Of a stretch of 64,000 nucleotides of DNA, positions 49,936 to 58,735 are shown one piece after another (position 1 is the stretch's first letter; every line of letters begins with the position of its first letter). The notes beneath the pieces are model-generated. The model worked only from the letters and a program-made list of their open reading frames with translations. It had not been told where the DNA came from and ran no database searches. Source of the stretch: Nitratidesulfovibrio sp. (GTDB lineage: Bacteria; Desulfobacterota; Desulfovibrionia; Desulfovibrionales; Desulfovibrionaceae); the NCBI RefSeq assembly GCF_040373385.1, contig NZ_JBDXXH010000010.1, positions 62,001 through 126,000 of the forward strand, in the 5' to 3' direction. Both the position numbers and the translations under genes were made by a program.

Positions 49936-52050
49936 ATGCTGCGAGCAGACAGGAAGTCACGCATACTCGGCAGGCCCGCGCCGCGCACCGCACGCGACGC
50001 GCGTCCCTCTTTCGAGGCGCGCGCCCCCCGTGCCGCACGCGCCCTGCGCAACAAGAAGGCCCCCGGTTCGTCGTTCGCAGGCGGGCCGCGCTTCAATCCC
50101 TTTGCCCGCTACGGCGAGGCGGACTGGAGCAAGGTGCGCCTGTACGGCGTGGGCTGCGTGTTCGCGCTGCTGTGGGTGCTGTTGTGGTCGCGCGCCTGGT
50201 ACGTGCAGGTGTACGACGGCGACCGGCTGGCCGGTCTTGCCCGCCGCCAGCACATGGCGGCGGAGACCGTGTCCGGCAGGCGCGGGGCCATCCTTGACCG
50301 CAACGGGCAGATTCTGGCCCGCAGTGTCGAGGTGCGCTCCGTCTACGTTCGCCCCGGCGAGATCCACGACGTGGATGCCACGGTCAATGCCCTGGTCACG
50401 GCGCTGGAAGCCCCGGCCAAACAGGTGCGCGAGGCCGTGGCCTCCAAGCGCGGTTTTGCGTGGGTGGCCCGCAAGGTGGACGACCAGGCCGCCGAAAACG
50501 TGCGCAAGGCCGGGCTGCCCGGCGTGTACCTGAGCAGCGAGTACGAACGCATTTATCCGTTCAAGCAGATGGCCGGGCAGTTGCTCGGTTTCGTGGGCAT
50601 GGAGAGCAAGGGCCTTGAAGGCCTGGAACTGACCTTCGAGGATGTGCTGAGCGGCGATTCCGCCCGCAACGTGGTGCAGCGCGATGCCGCCGGGCGTCGG
50701 CTGGACATGGATGGCGGCGCTGGCCGCGCGTCCCTGCGTGGCCACGACGTGCATCTGACCATCGATACCCAGGTGCAGTTCTTTGCCGAAGAAGCCTTGG
50801 CCCGCTCGGTGGACCAGTTCGACGCCACGTGGGGCGGTTGTCTGGTGGTGGACGTGGATTCGGGCGACATCCTGGCCTGGGCGCAGTACCCGTTCTTCAA
50901 CCCCAACGCCTATCGCGACTACAAGCCCGAACGCTGGCGCAACCGCCTTGCCGCCGACGCGCTGGAGCCCGGTTCCACGCTGAAGCCGTTTCTGGTGGCC
51001 GCCGCCCTTCAGGAGGGCGTGGTCAAGGGCGACACCACGTTCAACTGCGAAAAGGGCCGCTGGAAGACCCGCTACATCACCATCCGCGATACGCACAGCT
51101 ACGACGTGCTGCCGGTGAACAAGGTGCTGCGCTACTCCAGCAACATCGGCATGGCCAAGATAGGCCTGGAGCTGGGGTCCAAGCGTTACTGGGAATACCT
51201 GAACCAGTTGGGCTTCGGCGACCGTACCGGCCTGCCCATCACCGAGAGCAAGGGCATCCTGCGTGATCCGCGCCACTGGTCCGAACCGGACCTGATCACC
51301 ACCTCCTTCGGCCAGTCCATCGCCGCCACCGGTGTGCAGATGGCCCAGGCCTACCTGACCCTGGCCAACGGCGGTGAACGCAAGCCGCTGCGCCTGGTGG
51401 TGGACGACGAAGCCCCGGCCAACTCGGCCAGCCAGAAGGTGTACAACGACAAGACGGTGAAGCAGGTCATCTCCATGCTGCGCGAAGTGGTGGAGGAAGA
51501 CGGCACCGGCACCCGCGCGCGCATCCCCGGCATCATGGTGGGCGGCAAGACAGGCACCGCGCAGAAGGCTGACGAAACGGGGCGTTACGGTCACGAACGG
51601 CTTGCTTCGTTCGTGGGTTTCGCGCCCATCGACAAGCCCAAGTACCTGATTTTGGTCATGGTGGACGAACCCCAGAAAAATTCGTACGGCGGCGTGGTCG
51701 CAGCGCCCGTGTTCAAGCACGTGGCCATGCGCACCATGGCCTACCATGGCCTGCTGCCCGATGCGCCCGACCCGGAGGCCCCCACCTACGCCACGCCCCT
51801 CGGCAAGACCGGCCCGGTGGAAGTGCGCCGCGAGGTGGCCGAGGCCGTGCGCGAGGCACCTGACGGGGTGCCCAACGTGGTGGGCAAGTCGGTGCGCCGG
51901 GCCGTGGAAGTGTTTGCCCGGCAAGGCATGGTGCCCGTGCTCAGGGGCGCCGGGCAGACCGTGATCCGCCAGACCCCGGAACCGGGCACCGAATGGCCCA
52001 AGGGGCAGCCCACGGGACAGTGCGTCCTTTGGCTTTCCGAGAATTCCTAG
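49936..52050 (+). CDS. ftsI: Septal penicillin-binding protein (FtsI/PBP3-type) with PASTA domain
   Basis: This transpeptidase cross-links septal peptidoglycan. The 704-aa protein has a basic cytoplasmic start, one transmembrane helix (about residues 75-95, VFALLWVLLWSRAWYV), a dimerisation domain (RRGAILDRNGQILA), and a transpeptidase domain. The active-site motifs are STLK (GSTLKPF, near 352), SSN (YSSNIGMAK) and KTG (GKTGTAQK). A C-terminal PASTA domain (GVPNVVGKSVRRAVEVF...) is typical of deltaproteobacterial homologues. It is preceded by ftsL and followed by murE 12 nt later. Confidence 0.94.
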   Translation: MLRADRKSRILGRPAPRTARDARPSFEARAPRAARALRNKKAPGSSFAGGPRFNPFARYGEADWSKVRLYGVGCVFALLWVLLWSRAWYVQVYDGDRLAGLARRQHMAAETVSGRRGAILDRNGQILARSVEVRSVYVRPGEIHDVDATVNALVTALEAPAKQVREAVASKRGFAWVARKVDDQAAENVRKAGLPGVYLSSEYERIYPFKQMAGQLLGFVGMESKGLEGLELTFEDVLSGDSARNVVQRDAAGRRLDMDGGAGRASLRGHDVHLTIDTQVQFFAEEALARSVDQFDATWGGCLVVDVDSGDILAWAQYPFFNPNAYRDYKPERWRNRLAADALEPGSTLKPFLVAAALQEGVVKGDTTFNCEKGRWKTRYITIRDTHSYDVLPVNKVLRYSSNIGMAKIGLELGSKRYWEYLNQLGFGDRTGLPITESKGILRDPRHWSEPDLITTSFGQSIAATGVQMAQAYLTLANGGERKPLRLVVDDEAPANSASQKVYNDKTVKQVISMLREVVEEDGTGTRARIPGIMVGGKTGTAQKADETGRYGHERLASFVGFAPIDKPKYLILVMVDEPQKNSYGGVVAAPVFKHVAMRTMAYHGLLPDAPDPEAPTYATPLGKTGPVEVRREVAEAVREAPDGVPNVVGKSVRRAVEVFARQGMVPVLRGAGQTVIRQTPEPGTEWPKGQPTGQCVLWLSENS

Positions 52051-52062
52051 GAGCATCGGCAG

Positions 52063-53547
52063 ATGACCCGTATATCTTTTGATGACCTTCTGGCCCGTGT
52101 CCGCCAGAACACGCCGGACATTCGTACCGACTCGCGCAGGGTGGGCCGTGGCGACGTGTTCGTGGCCGTGCCCGGCGTTGCCGCCAACGGCGGCGCGGGC
52201 GTGGATGGCGCGGACTTCATTGCCAAGGCATGGGCCGCCGGGGCCGGGGCGGTGGTGTGCCTGCCCGGGCGGGTGGACGCGGCCCTTGCCGATGCGCCCG
52301 CAGGCTGCGTGGTGGTCGGGCACGAAGACCCGCGCGCGGCCATCGGCCTGCTGGGTCAGGCCCGCTACGGCACCGATGCGCTGCCCTTCCCGGTGGTGGC
52401 CGTTACCGGCACCAACGGCAAGACCACCATCACCTATCTGCTGGAACACGTATTTTCCGCGCTGGGGCGCCGGGCAGGCGTGCTGGGCACCGTCAGCTAC
52501 CGTTGGCCGGGGTTCGTCATGGACGCCCCCCTGACCACCCCCGACTGCATCGAGACCCACGCCATGCTGGCCCGCATGCGCGACGCCGGGGTGGACGTGG
52601 CGCTGATGGAGGTCTCGTCGCACGCGCTGGACCAGCGCCGGGCGGCGGGCATTCGCTTTGCCGGGGCCATCCTGACCAACCTGACGCAGGACCATCTGGA
52701 CTACCACGGCGACATGGAACACTACTATGCCGCCAAGGCCCGCCTGTTCACCGAACTGCCCGACGCGGACAAGGCCTGCGCCGTCAATGCCGACGACGCC
52801 TGGGGCCGCCGCCTGCTGGGCGAGGTGCCGCACGCCATCGGCTTCGGGCTCAATGCGGCCAATGCCGTTCCGGGCCGCAGGTACCTGCACGGCGAAATGG
52901 TCCACAACGCCACCTCGGGCCTCACGCTGCGCATGACCCATGAAGGGCGGCAGTGGGAACTTTCCTCGCACCTCGTCGGCGCGCACAACGCCTCCAACCT
53001 GCTGGCCGTGCAGGCCGTGTGCCTGGGCATGGGGCTTGCCCCGGAAGACCTGGCCAGCCTGGCCGACTTCACCGGCGTGCCGGGGCGGCTGGAGCGCATC
53101 GTGAACCCGCGGGGGCTGGACATTTTCGTTGATTACGCACATACCCCCGACGCGCTGGAAAACGTGCTGCGCGCGCTGCGTGCGGTGGGCTTTTCGCGCA
53201 TCGTTACCGTGTTCGGCTGCGGCGGCAACCGCGACCGCACCAAGCGCCCGTTGATGGGGCAGGCGGTGGCGCGTCATGCCGACGTGGCCGTGCTCACGTC
53301 CGACAATCCCCGTCACGAAGACCCAGAGGCCATCATGGCCGACGTGCTGCCCGGCCTTGCCGACGCGCGCGAGGTGGTCAGCGACCCCGACCGGGCACGG
53401 GCCATCGGCAAGGCCCTTGCGCTGCTGCGGCCCGGCGACGTGCTGCTGGTGGCGGGCAAGGGGCATGAAAGTTACCAGCAGATCGGCGACCGCAAGGTGC
53501 CGTACAGCGACCAGCAGGTCATTCGGGAGATATTGGGGTGCAACTGA
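52063..53547 (+). CDS. murE: UDP-N-acetylmuramoyl-tripeptide synthetase (meso-diaminopimelate type)
   Basis: MurE adds the third residue to UDP-MurNAc-Ala-Glu. The 494-aa Mur ligase has an N-terminal uridine-binding domain, the ATP loop VTGTNGKTTITYLLEH, the central EVSSHALDQRR block and LTQDHLDYHGDMEHYY. The DNPRHE motif near residue 410 marks meso-diaminopimelate specificity. The AGGAG ribosome site lies 9 nt upstream. Its stop overlaps an ATG (TGATG) that opens only a short unconvincing frame; the usual next gene murF is absent. Confidence 0.96.
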   Translation: MTRISFDDLLARVRQNTPDIRTDSRRVGRGDVFVAVPGVAANGGAGVDGADFIAKAWAAGAGAVVCLPGRVDAALADAPAGCVVVGHEDPRAAIGLLGQARYGTDALPFPVVAVTGTNGKTTITYLLEHVFSALGRRAGVLGTVSYRWPGFVMDAPLTTPDCIETHAMLARMRDAGVDVALMEVSSHALDQRRAAGIRFAGAILTNLTQDHLDYHGDMEHYYAAKARLFTELPDADKACAVNADDAWGRRLLGEVPHAIGFGLNAANAVPGRRYLHGEMVHNATSGLTLRMTHEGRQWELSSHLVGAHNASNLLAVQAVCLGMGLAPEDLASLADFTGVPGRLERIVNPRGLDIFVDYAHTPDALENVLRALRAVGFSRIVTVFGCGGNRDRTKRPLMGQAVARHADVAVLTSDNPRHEDPEAIMADVLPGLADAREVVSDPDRARAIGKALALLRPGDVLLVAGKGHESYQQIGDRKVPYSDQQVIREILGCN

Positions 53548-53715
53548 TGTCCATCGCCGCGTGCCACACCGCGCGGGTCCGCGCCGTACCCGGCGGGTCC
53601 GGTTCCTCCGCGCACACCGGGTCGTTCCCGTGCGCGGCCGCTGGCGCACGCACCGCCAGTCAGCCGGAAACTTGCCAGGCCGACCACACCACCGGGGGGC
53701 GCCATGCTGTATAAC
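53547..53715 (+). other. murE-mraY junction lacking murF
   Basis: Only 156 nt separate murE and mraY. A frame opens at ATG 53547, overlapping the murE stop as TGATG, and runs 55 codons ([17 protein letters not shown]...) to TAA at 53713-53715, past the mraY start. It has no resemblance to MurF or another family that I can see. In related genomes I recall murF at this place. The stretch may be a scar of its loss, or simply a spacer. Confidence 0.5.
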
Positions 53716-54780
53716 CTGCTGTACCCCCTCAGTTCCGAATTCACGGTCCTCAACGTCTTCCGCTACATCACCTTCCGCTCCGTGTGGGCGCTGCTGACGG
53801 CGCTGCTGCTGTCCATCCTCATGGGGCCGCGCTTCATCGAGTGGCTGCGGCGCGTCAAGTGCGGGCAGCACATCCACGAGGACGTCACCTGCCACATGCA
53901 GAAGGCGGGCACCCCCACCATGGGCGGCCTGCTCATCGCCTTCTGCCTGACGTGCAGCGTGCTGCTGTGGGCCGACCTGACCAACAAGTACGTCTGGCTG
54001 ACCATGCTCATCTTCCTGGGGTTCGGGCTGGTCGGGTTTCTGGACGACTACATCAAGATCCGCCGCCGCAACAACAAGGGGCTGTCCGCCCGCGCCAAGT
54101 TTCTGGGGCAGGTGGTGGTGGCGGCCGTGGCCATGTACCTGCTGGTCAGCGAGCCGGTGTACTCCACCCGGTTGGCCTTTCCGTTCTTCAAGGGCCTCGC
54201 GCCCGACCTCGGCTGGCTGTACATCCCCTTCGCGGTGACGGTGATGGTGGGTTCTTCCAACGGGGTGAACCTTACCGACGGACTGGACGGCCTGGCCATC
54301 GGCCCCACCATCATCGCGGGCATGGTCTTTGCCGTGTTCATCTACGTGGCGGGCAACGTGCAGATGGCCACCTACCTGCAAGTGCCCAACATGCCGGGCG
54401 TGGGTGAGGTTACCGTGTTCTGCGGCGCGCTGGTGGGCGCGAGCCTGGGCTTTCTGTGGTTCAACGCCTACCCGGCCCAGGTGTTCATGGGCGATGTGGG
54501 CTCGCTGGCCCTTGGCGGCGCGCTGGGTTTTCTGGCCGTGCTGTGCAAGCAGGAACTGCTGCTGCTCATCGTGGGCGGGCTGTTCGTGGTGGAGACCCTG
54601 TCGGTGATCCTGCAGGTGGGCTACTTCAAGTTCACCGGGGGCAAGCGCATCTTCCGCATGGCCCCGCTGCATCATCACTTCGAATTGCAGGGCATTCCCG
54701 AGTCGAAGATCATCATCAGGTTCTGGATCATGTCGGCGCTGCTAGGATTGATGGCGCTGTCGGTCCTGAAGCTGCGTTAG
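53704..54780 (+). CDS. mraY: Phospho-N-acetylmuramoyl-pentapeptide transferase
   Basis: MraY attaches phospho-MurNAc-pentapeptide to undecaprenyl phosphate, forming lipid I. The 358-aa membrane protein has about ten helices and the family motifs [30 protein letters not shown] (catalytic Asp pair), [13 protein letters not shown] and APLHHHFEL near the end. Length is normal. It is followed by murD 15 nt later. Confidence 0.97.
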   Translation: MLYNLLYPLSSEFTVLNVFRYITFRSVWALLTALLLSILMGPRFIEWLRRVKCGQHIHEDVTCHMQKAGTPTMGGLLIAFCLTCSVLLWADLTNKYVWLTMLIFLGFGLVGFLDDYIKIRRRNNKGLSARAKFLGQVVVAAVAMYLLVSEPVYSTRLAFPFFKGLAPDLGWLYIPFAVTVMVGSSNGVNLTDGLDGLAIGPTIIAGMVFAVFIYVAGNVQMATYLQVPNMPGVGEVTVFCGALVGASLGFLWFNAYPAQVFMGDVGSLALGGALGFLAVLCKQELLLLIVGGLFVVETLSVILQVGYFKFTGGKRIFRMAPLHHHFELQGIPESKIIIRFWIMSALLGLMALSVLKLR

Positions 54781-54795
54781 GACAAGGATACGGCA

Positions 54796-56133
54796 ATGAC
54801 CTGCGACAAGCACACGGCGCGGACCATCGGCAAGGGCGACCTTGTGGTGGTCGTGGGCGCGGGCCGCTCCGGCATGGCTGCCGCGCGGTTGCTGCACCGC
54901 ATGGGGGCGCGCGTGCGCCTGCTGGAACGCAACGCCGACGGGGTGCCGGCCGACTTCCTGCGCTGGGCCGCCGAAGCCGGTGTGGAAATTGCCACCGGCG
55001 ACCATTCGCCCGCCCAGTTTGCGGGTGCGCGGGCCGTGGTGCCCAGCCCCGGCATGGCCGTGGCAAAGCTGCGCCCGCTGTTGCCGCAGGGGCCGGGCGC
55101 GCCCGAGGTGCTGGCCGAAATGGAGCTTGCCTGGCGGCAACTGGACGGCGAGCCGGTGCTGGCCGTCACCGGAACCAGCGGCAAGACCACCACGGTTTCG
55201 CTGTGCGCCGCCATGCTGCGGGCGCAGGGCCTTGCCGTGTTCCTGGGCGGCAACATCGGCACTCCCCTCAGCGAGTACGTGTTGTCCGTAGCGCATGGCG
55301 GGGCAGAAGGGCAGGGCAGGGCCGACGCACTGGTCATAGAGATTTCCAGCTTCCAGTTGCAGGCCTGCACCACCTTTCGTCCTCGCGTGGCCATGCTGCT
55401 GAACATCAGCGAGAACCACCTCGACTACCACGCCGACATGGCGGAATACATCGCCGCCAAGTTCCGGCTGTTCCGTTGCATGGAAGAAGGCGACCTGGCC
55501 ATTTTCGGCGAAGGGCTGCGCGACCTGGTGGCCGCGCGCGAACCCAGGGCGCGCACGCTGTTCTTCAACGCGGCATCCAGGCGCTTTCCGCACACCCGCC
55601 TGCTGGGCGGGCACAACCAGGCCAACATCGAGGCCGCATGGCAGGCCTGCCGCGAGTTCGGGGTGACCCCGGAGGCGGCGGAAAAGGCCGTGGCCGACTT
55701 TGCCCCGCTGGAGCACCGGCTGGAGGCCGTGGCCGAGCGCAACGGCGTGCTGTGGGTGAACGATTCCAAGTGCACCACGGTGGAGGCTCTGCGCGTGGCC
55801 CTGCTAGCCTTTGACAGGCCGGTGGTGCTGATGGTGGGCGGCAAGTTCAAGGGCGGCGACCTTGCGTCCCTGCTGCCGCTCATGCTCGGGCGAGTGCGGG
55901 CAGTGGTGGGCTTTGGCGCCAGCCGCGAATATTTCAAGGGGGCCTGGATGGGGCAGGGTGAGTTTTCCATGTCCTGGCATCCTGCCCTGGAACCCGCCGT
56001 GGCCGAGGCCGCCGAGGTTGCCCGACCGGGCGATGCGGTGGTGATGGCCCCGGCCACCTCCAGTTTCGACCTCTTTGCCAACTACAAGGAGCGCGGCCAC
56101 GCTTTTCGCCGCGCGGTGGAGGCCCTGCCATGA
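54796..56133 (+). CDS. murD: UDP-N-acetylmuramoylalanine--D-glutamate ligase
   Basis: MurD adds D-Glu to UDP-MurNAc-L-Ala. The 445-aa Mur ligase starts with a Rossmann-like domain (LVVVVGAGRSGMAAARLL), then the ATP loop VTGTSGKTTTVSL, EISSFQLQACTTFRP, NISENHLDYHADMAEY, and the C-terminal LEHRLEAVAERNGVLWVNDSK block. Length is normal. The stop overlaps ftsW as ATGA (56130-56133), so the two are coupled. Confidence 0.97.
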   Translation: MTCDKHTARTIGKGDLVVVVGAGRSGMAAARLLHRMGARVRLLERNADGVPADFLRWAAEAGVEIATGDHSPAQFAGARAVVPSPGMAVAKLRPLLPQGPGAPEVLAEMELAWRQLDGEPVLAVTGTSGKTTTVSLCAAMLRAQGLAVFLGGNIGTPLSEYVLSVAHGGAEGQGRADALVIEISSFQLQACTTFRPRVAMLLNISENHLDYHADMAEYIAAKFRLFRCMEEGDLAIFGEGLRDLVAAREPRARTLFFNAASRRFPHTRLLGGHNQANIEAAWQACREFGVTPEAAEKAVADFAPLEHRLEAVAERNGVLWVNDSKCTTVEALRVALLAFDRPVVLMVGGKFKGGDLASLLPLMLGRVRAVVGFGASREYFKGAWMGQGEFSMSWHPALEPAVAEAAEVARPGDAVVMAPATSSFDLFANYKERGHAFRRAVEALP

Positions 56134-57314
56134 GGTTCGGCGCGAACGCGGACGCCCACCCCTCTGCCGCACTGGCGGACCTGCGCCACGGCGGCAGCTT
56201 TGGCGGCATCGCCCACGGCGACCACGGCCAGCAGAACGGCGTGGACTGGTGGCTGTTCGCCATCGCCCTGACCCTGCTGGGCATCGGCCTGCTGATGGTG
56301 CTGTCCGCCAGCGGCATCGTGGCCGAGCGCTTCAACGCGGACAAGTACTACTTCTTCAAGCGCCAGCTGCTCTTTGCCTGCGTGGGCGGCGTCTCCATGT
56401 TCACCGCTGCGGTGGTGCCCCGCAACATACTGTACAAATTGCAGTACCCCATTCTGTTCGGGGTGCTGGTCATGCTCATCCTGGTGCTGACCCCGCTGGG
56501 CAACAAGGTCAACGGCGCGCGTCGGTGGATACAGGTGGGGCCGGTGGCCGTGCAGCCCATGGAATTCACCAAGATCGCGCTGGCCTTGTACCTGGCCTAT
56601 TTCATGAGCACCAAGCAGGATATCATCAAGACCTTCAGCCGGGGGGTCATACCGCCGTTCGCCGTGACCGGGGTGTTTTGCGCGCTGCTGCTGCGCCAGC
56701 CCGACTTCGGCGGGGCGGCGGTGCTGGCCATGATCCTGTTCTTCATGTGCCTGGTTGGCGGCACGCGGTTCTTCTATCTGGCCGTATCCGGGGCGGCGGC
56801 CGTGGCGGGCGCCATCATGCTGGTGGTGCATTCGCCGTACCGCTTCCGCCGGTTCACCGCCTTTCTCGACCCCTTCGCCGATGCGCAGGATTCCGGCTAC
56901 CAGTTGGTGCAATCGCTGTTCGCGCTGGGGTCGGGCGGCATCACCGGCGTGGGCATCGGCGCCAGCCGCCAGAAGCTGTTCTACCTGCCGGAAGCGCACA
57001 ACGACTTCATCATCGCCGTGCTGGGCGAGGAACTGGGGTTCATCGGCATGTCGCTGGTCTTCGTGCTGATGGGCATGCTGTTCTGGCGGAGCTTTCGCAT
57101 CGCCGCCCGCCAGGACGACCTGCGCGACAGGTTCACCGCCTTCGGCGTAACCCTGGTGCTGCTGCTGGGCGCCGTGCTGAACATGGCGGTGGTCATGGGC
57201 GTGGCGCCTCCCAAGGGCGTGCCCATGCCCTTCCTGAGCTATGGGGGCAGCAGCCTGCTGACCACCCTGACCTGCGTGGGGCTGTTGCTGAACTATTCGC
57301 GAACGGCACGCTGA
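56130..57314 (+). CDS. ftsW: Septal peptidoglycan glycosyltransferase FtsW
   Basis: FtsW is the SEDS-family polymerase paired with FtsI at the septum. The 394-aa membrane protein has about ten helices and SEDS blocks: LLMVLSASGIVAERFN near residue 50, GARRWIQVGPVAVQPMEFTKIAL, RQPDFGGAAVLAMI, the DSGYQLVQSLFALGSGG segment and EAHNDFIIAVLGEELGF. The last is followed by LPFLSYGGSSLL-type residues (MPFLSYGGSSLL). The N-terminal 30 residues are His/Gly-rich and cytosolic. Confidence 0.96.
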   Translation: MRFGANADAHPSAALADLRHGGSFGGIAHGDHGQQNGVDWWLFAIALTLLGIGLLMVLSASGIVAERFNADKYYFFKRQLLFACVGGVSMFTAAVVPRNILYKLQYPILFGVLVMLILVLTPLGNKVNGARRWIQVGPVAVQPMEFTKIALALYLAYFMSTKQDIIKTFSRGVIPPFAVTGVFCALLLRQPDFGGAAVLAMILFFMCLVGGTRFFYLAVSGAAAVAGAIMLVVHSPYRFRRFTAFLDPFADAQDSGYQLVQSLFALGSGGITGVGIGASRQKLFYLPEAHNDFIIAVLGEELGFIGMSLVFVLMGMLFWRSFRIAARQDDLRDRFTAFGVTLVLLLGAVLNMAVVMGVAPPKGVPMPFLSYGGSSLLTTLTCVGLLLNYSRTAR

Positions 57315-57366
57315 CGGCGTGCCTTCGCACGTTTTCGCCACCGTTCCGGAAACCGGAGGAAACACC

Positions 57367-58503
57367 ATGCGTCGCGTCATCCTCACCACTGGCGGAACCG
57401 GGGGGCACATCTTCCCGGCGCTTGCCGTGGCCGAGGAGATCACCCGCCGGTACCCCAAGGCCCGCATCCTGTTCCTGGGGGGGCAATACGGGCCGGAAGC
57501 CGACCTTGCGGCCCGAGCCGGGCTCGAGTATGTGGGCCTGCCGGTACGCGGGGTGATGGGGCGCGGCCTGCGTGCGCTGGCCGCCGCCGGGGCCATGGGC
57601 CTTGGCGTGTGGCGTGCGGTTTCCGTGGTGCGCCGGTTCGACCCGGACATCGCCGTGGGCTTCGGCGGTTACGCCGCCTTTGCCGGGGTGCTGGCCGCCC
57701 GGCTGTGCGGCAGGCCCGCCGCCATCCACGAGCAGAACGCCATCCCCGGACTGACCAACCGCCTGTTGGGCCATGTGGTGCAGCGGGTGTTCCTGTCCCT
57801 GCCGGACACGGCGGGGGTGTTCCCCGCGCGGCGCAGCGTGACCACCGGCAACCCGGTGCGCGCGGCCATCGTTGCTGCCGGGGCGGCTGCTGCAGCTGCC
57901 GTGACGGCGGGGGGCGCCGCCCCGCGTTCCGTCCATTCGCGCCGTCTGCTGGTCATGGGCGGCAGCCTTGGCGCCCGCGCCATCAACGAGGCAGTGGTGG
58001 CTGCACTGCCTGCCCTGCGCGATGCCGGGGTGGAGTTGTGGCACCAGACCGGCACCAGCGATTGGGAACGGGTGCGCACGGGCTACAAGCAGGCCGGAAT
58101 TTCCGAGGCCCGCGTCGAGGCCTTCATCGACGACGTGGCCAGCGCCTACACCTGGGCGGACCTTGTGCTGTGCCGCGCCGGGGCCACCTCCGTGGCCGAA
58201 CTGGCTGTGGCGGGCAAGCCTTCGGTGCTGGTGCCGTTTCCGTTTGCCACCCACAACCACCAGTTGCACAACGCCCGGCACGTTGCCGACGCAGGCGCGG
58301 CACTGGTGGTGGAGCAGAAGGACGTCACGCCCGGTGCGGACGGCAAGCCCGCAGTGGCGCTGGACCACGTGCTGGTCGAGCTTCTGGCTGACCGCCAGCG
58401 GCTGGCCGACATGAGCCACGCCGCGCGCGCCATGGGCAGGCCGCAGGCCGCAGCCGCCGTGGTGGACGGCATGGAAGCCATCCTCGCGGGGCGTGGGAAG
58501 TAA
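57367..58503 (+). CDS. murG: UDP-GlcNAc--lipid I GlcNAc transferase
   Basis: MurG makes lipid II from lipid I at the inner face of the membrane. The 378-aa GT-B protein has LTTGGTGGHIFPALAVAEE at the start (phosphate loop), GFGGYAAFAGVLAARL, IHEQNAIPGLTNRLLG, an Ala-rich insert near residue 180 (AAGAAAAAAVTAGGAA), MGGSLGARAINEAV and CRAGATSVAELAVAGKPSVLVPF in blocks. ATG 57367 has GGAGG 8 nt upstream; an in-frame ATG at 57319 is rejected. The next gene murC is 232 nt away, across a large inverted repeat. Confidence 0.96.
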   Translation: MRRVILTTGGTGGHIFPALAVAEEITRRYPKARILFLGGQYGPEADLAARAGLEYVGLPVRGVMGRGLRALAAAGAMGLGVWRAVSVVRRFDPDIAVGFGGYAAFAGVLAARLCGRPAAIHEQNAIPGLTNRLLGHVVQRVFLSLPDTAGVFPARRSVTTGNPVRAAIVAAGAAAAAAVTAGGAAPRSVHSRRLLVMGGSLGARAINEAVVAALPALRDAGVELWHQTGTSDWERVRTGYKQAGISEARVEAFIDDVASAYTWADLVLCRAGATSVAELAVAGKPSVLVPFPFATHNHQLHNARHVADAGAALVVEQKDVTPGADGKPAVALDHVLVELLADRQRLADMSHAARAMGRPQAAAAVVDGMEAILAGRGK

Positions 58504-58522
58504 GTTGGAGTTTTTTGTGTGA

Positions 58523-58675
58523 CTCCGGCGGGCAAGGGGCTTCGCCCCCTGCACCCCCGTTATGAAAAAGTATTTTGTTTGGTGCGCACCGCGCATCAGT
58601 GATGCAGCAGAGAATAACGTAAGACAGCCCCACTGAAATGGGGGTGCAGGGGGCGAAGCCCCTTGCCCGCCGGAG
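58523..58675. repeat. Perfect 36-bp inverted repeat between murG and murC (composite repeat, copy 3)
   Basis: The left arm (58523-58558, CTCCGGCGGGCAAGGGG...CTGCACCCCC) and right arm (58640-58675) are exact reverse complements, separated by 81 nt of AT-richer DNA. Each arm is itself a small hairpin (GGGGC-TTCG-CCCC type). GGCGTAAAAAAACGC follows the right arm, as GGCGTAAAAAACGCC does in copy 2. The ends match the arms of the composite repeats at 5868-6009 and 29459-29544. It interrupts an otherwise tight gene cluster. Confidence 0.88.
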
Positions 58676-58735
58676 GCGTAAAAAAACGCTTACCTCGCCA
58701 AAGGCTGATTTAAAAACCCCAATCAGAAAAAATCT

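Noticed and set aside
53547..53715. 55-codon frame after murE as a truncated murF
   Set aside because: Its start context (TGATG) would suit a coupled gene, but the product shares no MurF-like sequence, so it is not called a gene.
49957..54678. Very long minus-strand open frame (over 1500 codons) opposite ftsI-murE-mraY
   Set aside because: It mirrors the codon structure of well-supported plus-strand genes in GC-rich DNA and is rich in His/Gln/Arg with no domain; an artefact of high GC3.
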